In this document: positions 59,039 through 64,000 of the stretch, piece after piece
Numbering within the stretch: the first letter of the stretch is position 1
How the letters are laid out: each line of letters opens with the position of its first letter
Assembly: GCF_943181415.1 (NCBI RefSeq)
Contig: NZ_CALPBZ010000001.1
Location: 496,001-560,000 of the forward strand
Length of the DNA: 64,000 nucleotides
Origin: Microbacterium sp. Marseille-Q6648
GTDB taxonomy: Bacteria > Actinomycetota > Actinomycetes > Actinomycetales > Microbacteriaceae
Direction of reading: 5' to 3'
The notes under the pieces: model-generated
Told to the model about the DNA's origin: nothing
The model's database searches: none
What the model saw: the letters and a program-made list of their open reading frames with translations, nothing else
Position numbers and translations under genes: made by a program

Positions 59039-59545
59039 GTGAAGGGTTCAGGATTCGACCTCGATGCGGGGCTCCGACGCTACCCGTGGGTGTCTCGGGC
59101 AATGAACGCGGAGGCCGTTTACGGGACCGTGCTGACCGCGGGTCTCATTTCCGCGTACTCTCTCTACAACCCGACACTGCCGGTCCTCATCGCCCGCACC
59201 ATCGGGACCGTCCTCGTGTTCTGGGGTGCACACGTCTACGCCGAGATCGTCGGAAACCGTGCGATGAGCTGGCGGGAAGCGGTCCGCGAAGGACTGCAGC
59301 GCTCCGCAGGACTCCTGTGGGCACTCATCGTCCCGGTCGCCTGTCTGACCGTAGCCGTGTTCCTCGGACTCTCGATGAATGTCGCCGTGGACATTTCTCT
59401 GTGGGGAGGTGTCGTCAGCCTCGCCATATTGGGATGGTGGGCGGCCCGGCAACGCAATGCCTCCACGGTGGTGAAGGTGGCAACCGCCGCCGCAACGGCA
59501 GGAATGGGACTCGCTCTGATCGCCCTCAAGGCACTCGTGCACTGA
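59039..59545 (+). CDS. Hypothetical four-helix membrane protein
   Basis: A protein of about 168 residues with four hydrophobic segments (TVLTAGLISAYSL, LLWALIVPVACLTVAVFLGL, ISLWGGVVSLAILGWW, AATAGMGLALIALKAL). No family is recognised. The start is uncertain: GTG 59039 is used, but TTG 59003 and ATG 59101 are possible. It is divergent from terC and convergent with the regulators. Confidence 0.65.
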   Translation: MKGSGFDLDAGLRRYPWVSRAMNAEAVYGTVLTAGLISAYSLYNPTLPVLIARTIGTVLVFWGAHVYAEIVGNRAMSWREAVREGLQRSAGLLWALIVPVACLTVAVFLGLSMNVAVDISLWGGVVSLAILGWWAARQRNASTVVKVATAAATAGMGLALIALKALVH

Positions 59546-59587
59546 CCGCGTCCGGGTGCCCGTTCAGCCGAGCGACAACGAGCGGGT

Positions 59588-59866
59588 CTAGTGGATGTCC
59601 AGCAGTGCGCGGATCAGGTCGTCCACGGTATGCGCGGCGTTCGCGGGATGCCGCAGCGGACGGTCCTGATACAGGACGTAGTGGTTGCGTCGTCCGCGCT
59701 TCTCCCGCTCCAGATACCCAGCGTTCTCGAGATCGTTGAGGATCGTGAGCGCCGAGCGTGTAGAGATTCCGACCACCGCAGCGATATCACGGACGGTCGC
59801 GTCTGGGTTACCCTCAATCGCGAGCAATACGTGCGCGTGATGCGTCAAGAACGTCCACTCGGCCAT
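59588..59866 (-). CDS. Winged-helix transcriptional regulator 1
   Basis: A 92-residue protein made up almost only of a winged helix (ATVRDIAAVVGISTRSALTILNDLENAGYLEREKRGRRNHY). GGAGGAGGGGAG precedes ATG 59866. It is clearly paralogous to the next gene: both start MA.WTFLT.HAHVLL and end with DRPLRHP. No metal- or ligand-binding domain is present, so the signal is not evident. Confidence 0.82.
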   Translation of the reverse strand: MAEWTFLTHHAHVLLAIEGNPDATVRDIAAVVGISTRSALTILNDLENAGYLEREKRGRRNHYVLYQDRPLRHPANAAHTVDDLIRALLDIH

Positions 59867-59924
59867 CGCTCCCCTCCTCCTGCGTAGCGCCTACCGGCGA
59901 GCCCTTGCGAACGCGCGGCTGAGA

Positions 59925-60230
59925 TCAGGCTGCGCTGGGCGCGTGTTCTGATGCATCCGACGCCGAGAAGACGGCCAGGAGTTCGCCGATGTGATGGCCC
60001 CGATCCAGGGGGTGCCGCAACGGACGGTCCGGGTTGAGCCGGTAGGTGTTGCGCCGCCCGACCCTCTCCCGGGTCAGGTACCCCTCCTGCTCAAGCTCAC
60101 TGACGATGCGTTGCGCCGCACGCTCGGTCACCCCCACCAGGCTCGCGACGTCCCGCAACAGAATCTGCGGGTTGGCTGCCACGCACAGCAGAACATGGGC
60201 GTGATTGGTGAGAAAGGTCCACTGCGCCAT
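59925..60230 (-). CDS. Winged-helix transcriptional regulator 2
   Basis: A 101-residue paralogue of the neighbouring regulator, with a winged helix (LLRDVASLVGVTERAAQRIVSELEQEGYL) and the same RRN.Y wing and DRPLRHP. It is directly divergent from dabB, so the two regulators are candidates for controlling dabBA. ATG 60230 is used; GTG 60233 adds one residue. Confidence 0.82.
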   Translation of the reverse strand: MAQWTFLTNHAHVLLCVAANPQILLRDVASLVGVTERAAQRIVSELEQEGYLTRERVGRRNTYRLNPDRPLRHPLDRGHHIGELLAVFSASDASEHAPSAA

Positions 60231-60273
60231 CACCCCATCTTACCGTTCCACCCCACTTGTTTCCGCATACGCA

Positions 60274-60301
60274 TTTACCGAATCACAATACGTGCTATGT
60301 T
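60274..60301 (+). promoter_or_regulatory. Candidate promoter of dabBA
   Basis: TTTACC (60274-60279) and TATGTT (60296-60301), spaced by 16 nt, lie in an AT-rich stretch (about 60243-60315) that stands out from its GC-rich surroundings. This is the divergent region shared with regulator 2. Confidence 0.45.
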
Positions 60302-60331
60302 TTTCGTGTTTCCAGTGACAGGTGAAAGCGG

Positions 60332-61864
60332 GTGTGGTTGATGGGGAGTGTGGTCTTCACGATCGCGATAGCGGCACCGTGGGTCGGTGTCGTGGTCGCC
60401 GCCTTGCTCCCGGCATCGGCCGGGACCGTGGCGCGGGCCGCTGCATGGGCGACGGGAACAGGCGCCCTCGCTGCTATCGCCGCCCGGCTGCTGGCGGTAC
60501 TAGCTGGGCAGCAGCCGCCGTCCGGGGGCCTCTGGGCCGGCGACGCGGTGGCGGTGCTGATGCTGACGCTGGTCTTGTGGTTGAGCGCGGTGATCCAGAT
60601 GTTCGCGCTCCGCTACCTGCGCGGCGACCTACGGCAACGATGGTTCGCAGTGTGGGCGAACGCGTTGACGGGCAGCACCGTGGTGATGGTGTGTGCGGGG
60701 ACGGTGGTCACCTTCACCATCGGCTGGATCGCGGCGGGCGTTTCCCTGGTCTTCCTGTTGCACACCTATGGGTCGCTGCCACAGGCCCGTCAAGGGGTCC
60801 GGCGGACTGGGCTGAGCTTCCTGATCGCGGACGCCCCCCTGGTGGTGGCGGTGTTGGTCCTGACGCTGGCCGCCGGGAGAGATATTCGCCTCGCAGAGGT
60901 GGGATCGGTGTCAGCGACACTGCCGGAGGGCATCGTCGTCGCGGTGGCTCTGCTGTTGGTGGTCGCGGCACTTGGCCGGTCCGCCCAGATCCCCTTCCAC
61001 CGGTGGCTTCCCGCGACACTGTCGGCCCCGACCCCCGTCTCTGCGCTGCTGCACGCCGGGGTCGTGAACGCCGGCGCCATCCTGGTCATCCGGTTCTCCC
61101 CGCTGATCGCGCCCGTGGCTGCGGCGATGCTGGTCATCTTCGCAGCCGGCGCGGCGACGCTGGTGTACGCCACGGCGGTTCGGCTGGTCAAACCTGACGT
61201 GAAGGGCCGGCTGGTGTTCTCCACCGCCGGTCAAATGGGCTTCATGATGATGGCTGTCGGGCTGGGCGCGTTCGCTGCGGCCATCTTCCACCTGATCGCC
61301 CACGCGCTTTACAAGTCCGCCCTGTTCCTTTCCGCCGGCACCGGAGTGGCCAACCACGCCGAGCAGCGGACCTGGCCCGCCCCGGAACCATCCCCCCGCT
61401 CCCGAACGGTCGCAGCGGTCCTGCTCGCCACCGCCCTGCCTGTGGCGGTGCTCGTGGCAGCGAAGGGAATGCTCGCCCCCCAGGCAACCCCCGCGAGCCT
61501 GGCCCTGCTCGGATTCGTCGCCTTTACCGCCGCCGTTGCCGTCGCAGCCGGGCTGCGCCGCTCGATGACAGCGGCCACTCTCACGGCCGCGGCGATCGGA
61601 CTCACTGTCCTGGGATTCTCGTACGTCGCCTTCCTCGGCATTTTCGAACACCTGATCACTCCCGCTGCGTCAATCCAGCCGGCATCGCCTTGGTGGCTGC
61701 TGATCCCTGCCGCCCTATTGCTTGGTCTGGAGCTGCTCGTTAACTCCCCGCGCACGGCCAGCCGGATGCACAGCGCCCTGTATGCGCGGACCCTCGCCGA
61801 ATCGACGGTCTCCGCGCCCACCCGGATCGGCCCTGCCCGTGCCCGTCAGAAGGAGGCCGTGTGA
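60332..61864 (+). CDS. dabB: DabB: proton-conducting membrane subunit of the inorganic-carbon transporter
   Basis: A 510-residue protein with about 13 membrane helices, related to the NuoL/Mrp antiporter subunit family (SAPTPVSALLHAGVVNAGAILV and the HALYKSALFLSAG motif with proton-path Lys/His). Paired with DabA it forms an energy-coupled CO2/bicarbonate pump that uses the proton or cation gradient. GTG 60332 is chosen for its AGGTGA upstream; ATG 60341 is an alternative. The stop overlaps dabA (TGATG). Confidence 0.9.
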   Translation: MWLMGSVVFTIAIAAPWVGVVVAALLPASAGTVARAAAWATGTGALAAIAARLLAVLAGQQPPSGGLWAGDAVAVLMLTLVLWLSAVIQMFALRYLRGDLRQRWFAVWANALTGSTVVMVCAGTVVTFTIGWIAAGVSLVFLLHTYGSLPQARQGVRRTGLSFLIADAPLVVAVLVLTLAAGRDIRLAEVGSVSATLPEGIVVAVALLLVVAALGRSAQIPFHRWLPATLSAPTPVSALLHAGVVNAGAILVIRFSPLIAPVAAAMLVIFAAGAATLVYATAVRLVKPDVKGRLVFSTAGQMGFMMMAVGLGAFAAAIFHLIAHALYKSALFLSAGTGVANHAEQRTWPAPEPSPRSRTVAAVLLATALPVAVLVAAKGMLAPQATPASLALLGFVAFTAAVAVAAGLRRSMTAATLTAAAIGLTVLGFSYVAFLGIFEHLITPAASIQPASPWWLLIPAALLLGLELLVNSPRTASRMHSALYARTLAESTVSAPTRIGPARARQKEAV

Positions 61865-64000
61865 TGAGTCTGCTGGTCCAGGCCCATGTCGCCCAAGCCG
61901 CCCACGACGTCATGGCCAGCTGGCCGATCGGATCGTTCATCGCGCTCAACCCGCTCGCTGCACACGAGAGCACCCGATTCGAGAACATCGCCGAACCCGG
62001 AGTCGCGCTCACCCAGACTCTCCCGCGGTACCACGCCCAGTTCGCGTCAGGCCGCATCACGCGCGCCGACCTGATCACCGCTCTGCGGGAGCGGATCGGG
62101 GAACTCGCCGGGCTACCTGTCATCGAGCTCGGCGGGATGGCCTGGTCGGCAGAAGAGATCCTGGTCGCGGAATTGCTCCGTCCCGACACCCGCCCGCCGA
62201 CTCCGAGGACATCGCCGCCGGCGGATCCGCTCGAGCAGCACATCACAAAGTGGGTGGCCGCATTCGTGGACCCCGACCCGCAGTGGCCGATACCCGGACG
62301 GCAGCACGGGTTCTACCGCGCCTGGCACGCCCTGGCCGTCCACGACCCGCACCTGACCAGGCTGGCACGACGGCGGATCCGCTCCCTCCCCGACCGGGCT
62401 CTGCCCGCGCTGACGGCAACCCTCACTCATCTCGGGGTCGGAGACACGACCACCGTGGAGACCCTCACAGCAGAGCTGGCTGCGCTTCCGGGGTGGACCA
62501 GCTACCTGAAATGGCGGTCCGAGCACAACAGCGACATCGACTTGACCGAATATCTCGCCGTCCGCCTCGCCCTCCGCCATGCCCTCGACCTGCCCCTGTC
62601 ACCCTCCGCGGCCCACCCCACACCGGCAGGCGAGGAGACCCCAGCCCCGGGGAGGGAATTGTGGGAGCGCGCCGAACAGATCTCCGCCACCCTGGCGACC
62701 GCGCCCACCCGTGCCGAGGTGGCGATGGTGGCCCGGATCCTGATCCTGCATGCCCCTACCGATCATCCGTTCACCTGGCAAGCCGCCTACGACGGCCACT
62801 ATCGGGCCGCATTGCTTCAGTCGATCACCCAGAGCAGCACCGCACCGGACCGGCCGGCGGTGCAGGTGGTGATGTGTATCGACCCGCGCTCCGAAGGGGT
62901 ACGCCGTCACTTGGAAACGCAACCGGGGGTGGAGACGCTCGGCTTCGCCGGGTTCTTCGGCGTCCCCGTCCGGTTCACGTCCCACCAGGGCCGCGGGGCG
63001 GTGGACTCGCTTCCCGCCCTGTTGCGTCCCCGCCACGCCGTCACCGAATCACCCACGAGCCCCCAACGCGCCCACCGACGCGGCCAGGGGCTCCGATTCA
63101 TCGACGCCGCCGCACACGCCCTGCACACCACCGAGAACGCAACAGCGACCCCGTTCGCGCTGGCCGAAACCGCAGGCTGGTTCTACGGCGCCGCCACCTT
63201 CACCCGCACCCTCACCCCCGGCCTGCACCACACCCTCACCCGCACGTGGCGGACCCTCATCGCGCCGCCCTCCTCCAGCGAGGTCACCGTTTCGGATGCC
63301 TTCAGCCTCGAAGAGCGTGCGACGCTGGCCGAAGCTGCGGTCACGATGATGGGACTGCACCAGTTCGCGCCGCTCATCGTCCTCACCGGACACGGATCCA
63401 CCAGCACCAACAACCTCTACCAATCAGCGTTGGACTGCGGCGCCTGCGGCGGAAACCCAGGCGCAGTCAACGCCCGAGCAGCCGCAGCGATCTTCAACGA
63501 CCCCACCGTCCGGGCAGCGCTCGCCCCCCGCGGGATCACAATCCCGCAGGACACCATCTTCGTCGCCGCACTGCACAACACCGTCGCCGACACCATCACC
63601 GTGCTGGACCCGCACCTGGTCCCGAGCACCCACGCCGCCGAACTGGCCAAGTTCAGCACGCGCGCACGTGACGCCGCCGATCTCCTCGTCCGCGAGCGAG
63701 CCACTGGCCTCCCCGGCGCACACCCGCACCAGTCCCTGGCGCGGCTGAGAGCCCGCGCACACGACTGGGCAGAGGTCTACCCAGAGCTGGGACTGGCCGG
63801 CAACGCCGCCATGATCATCGGACCCCGGGAAATGACCGCCAGTGTGAACCTGCATCGCCGGGTGTTCCTGCATTCCTACCGCGCCGAGATGGACCCCGGC
63901 GGGACGGGGCTGGAAACCATCCTGACCGCCCCGATGATCGTGGCGCAGTGGATCAACCACCAGTACTACTTCTCCACCCTCAACCCCGACCTGCTCTCCG
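61864..64000 (+). CDS. dabA: DabA: zinc-dependent inorganic-carbon transporter subunit (UPF0753, partial)
   Basis: The first 712 codons are present; the gene runs off the right edge. Residues corresponding to the zinc site of characterised DabA are all found: Cys338 and Asp340 (CIDPRSE), His510 (TGHGS) and Cys525 (DCGACGG). The spacing (His to Cys 15 residues, Cys to His 172) agrees with the family. The protein is beta-carbonic-anhydrase-like and works with DabB to convert CO2 to bicarbonate unidirectionally. Start at ATG 61864, overlapping the dabB stop. Confidence 0.93.
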   Translation, partial: MSLLVQAHVAQAAHDVMASWPIGSFIALNPLAAHESTRFENIAEPGVALTQTLPRYHAQFASGRITRADLITALRERIGELAGLPVIELGGMAWSAEEILVAELLRPDTRPPTPRTSPPADPLEQHITKWVAAFVDPDPQWPIPGRQHGFYRAWHALAVHDPHLTRLARRRIRSLPDRALPALTATLTHLGVGDTTTVETLTAELAALPGWTSYLKWRSEHNSDIDLTEYLAVRLALRHALDLPLSPSAAHPTPAGEETPAPGRELWERAEQISATLATAPTRAEVAMVARILILHAPTDHPFTWQAAYDGHYRAALLQSITQSSTAPDRPAVQVVMCIDPRSEGVRRHLETQPGVETLGFAGFFGVPVRFTSHQGRGAVDSLPALLRPRHAVTESPTSPQRAHRRGQGLRFIDAAAHALHTTENATATPFALAETAGWFYGAATFTRTLTPGLHHTLTRTWRTLIAPPSSSEVTVSDAFSLEERATLAEAAVTMMGLHQFAPLIVLTGHGSTSTNNLYQSALDCGACGGNPGAVNARAAAAIFNDPTVRAALAPRGITIPQDTIFVAALHNTVADTITVLDPHLVPSTHAAELAKFSTRARDAADLLVRERATGLPGAHPHQSLARLRARAHDWAEVYPELGLAGNAAMIIGPREMTASVNLHRRVFLHSYRAEMDPGGTGLETILTAPMIVAQWINHQYYFSTLNPDLLS

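Noticed and set aside
61722-63671. 649-codon plus-strand ORF overlapping dabA
   Set aside because: Out-of-frame shadow of dabA, rich in Arg/Pro/His with no domain; dabA in the correct frame has the full zinc site.

Overview
The window is high-GC actinobacterial chromosome. Gene content and order (FasR-type regulator with fabD-fabH-acpP-fabF, actinobacterial C4 zinc-ribbon protein, DUF3145, homodimeric AceE, hrcA-dnaJ-rsmE-HIT-phoH-ybeY-corC-era) fit Microbacteriaceae, most likely Microbacterium or a close relative. This is inference from layout and protein flavour, not a database match.

Positions 1-51,900 are ordinary, densely packed core genome. They hold central carbon and fatty-acid synthesis (aceE, fasR, fabD/H, acpP, fabF; 1.1-8.7 kb), a lone GmrSD-like DUF262/DUF1524 nuclease beside a CAT-anticodon tRNA (10.4-12.5 kb), dusB-dgt-dnaG (16.6-21.0 kb), uppS/recO/leuA (22.3-26.5 kb), and a long minus-strand run from a CIRCE-controlled hrcA to era (27.3-34.4 kb). 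Next come hemW, lepA, rpsT, the holA-comEC-comEA competence/replication run, leuS and pabB, then DedA, App1, YedK and NagZ-type genes. Three tRNAs (Val, CAT, Asn) and several strong intrinsic terminators are visible. leuA is preceded by a 17-residue leader peptide with four consecutive Leu codons, a classic attenuator layout.

From about 51,950 the character changes to an accessory segment. An IS481-type element has lost its 3' part and is abutted by an intact IS3-family element, which in turn truncates a cation-transporting P-type ATPase gene. To the right lies a minus-strand metal/cation module: TerC, two small unrecognised proteins, a frameshifted membrane protein, CorA and the ATPase remnant. 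TerC is preceded by a well-formed promoter and a yybP-ykoY (Mn2+) riboswitch whose 3' strand leads into a Shine-Dalgarno-sequestering hairpin. Further right are two paralogous small winged-helix regulators, divergent from dabB-dabA, an energy-coupled inorganic-carbon (bicarbonate/CO2) accumulation system. dabA runs off the right edge.

The most noteworthy signals are the riboswitch-controlled TerC module, the leuA attenuator, the IS-driven truncation of the ATPase, the C7-tract frameshift, the DabAB locus with tandem regulators, and the solitary DUF262 nuclease with an unassigned C-terminal extension. No CRISPR array or complete novel defence island was found.
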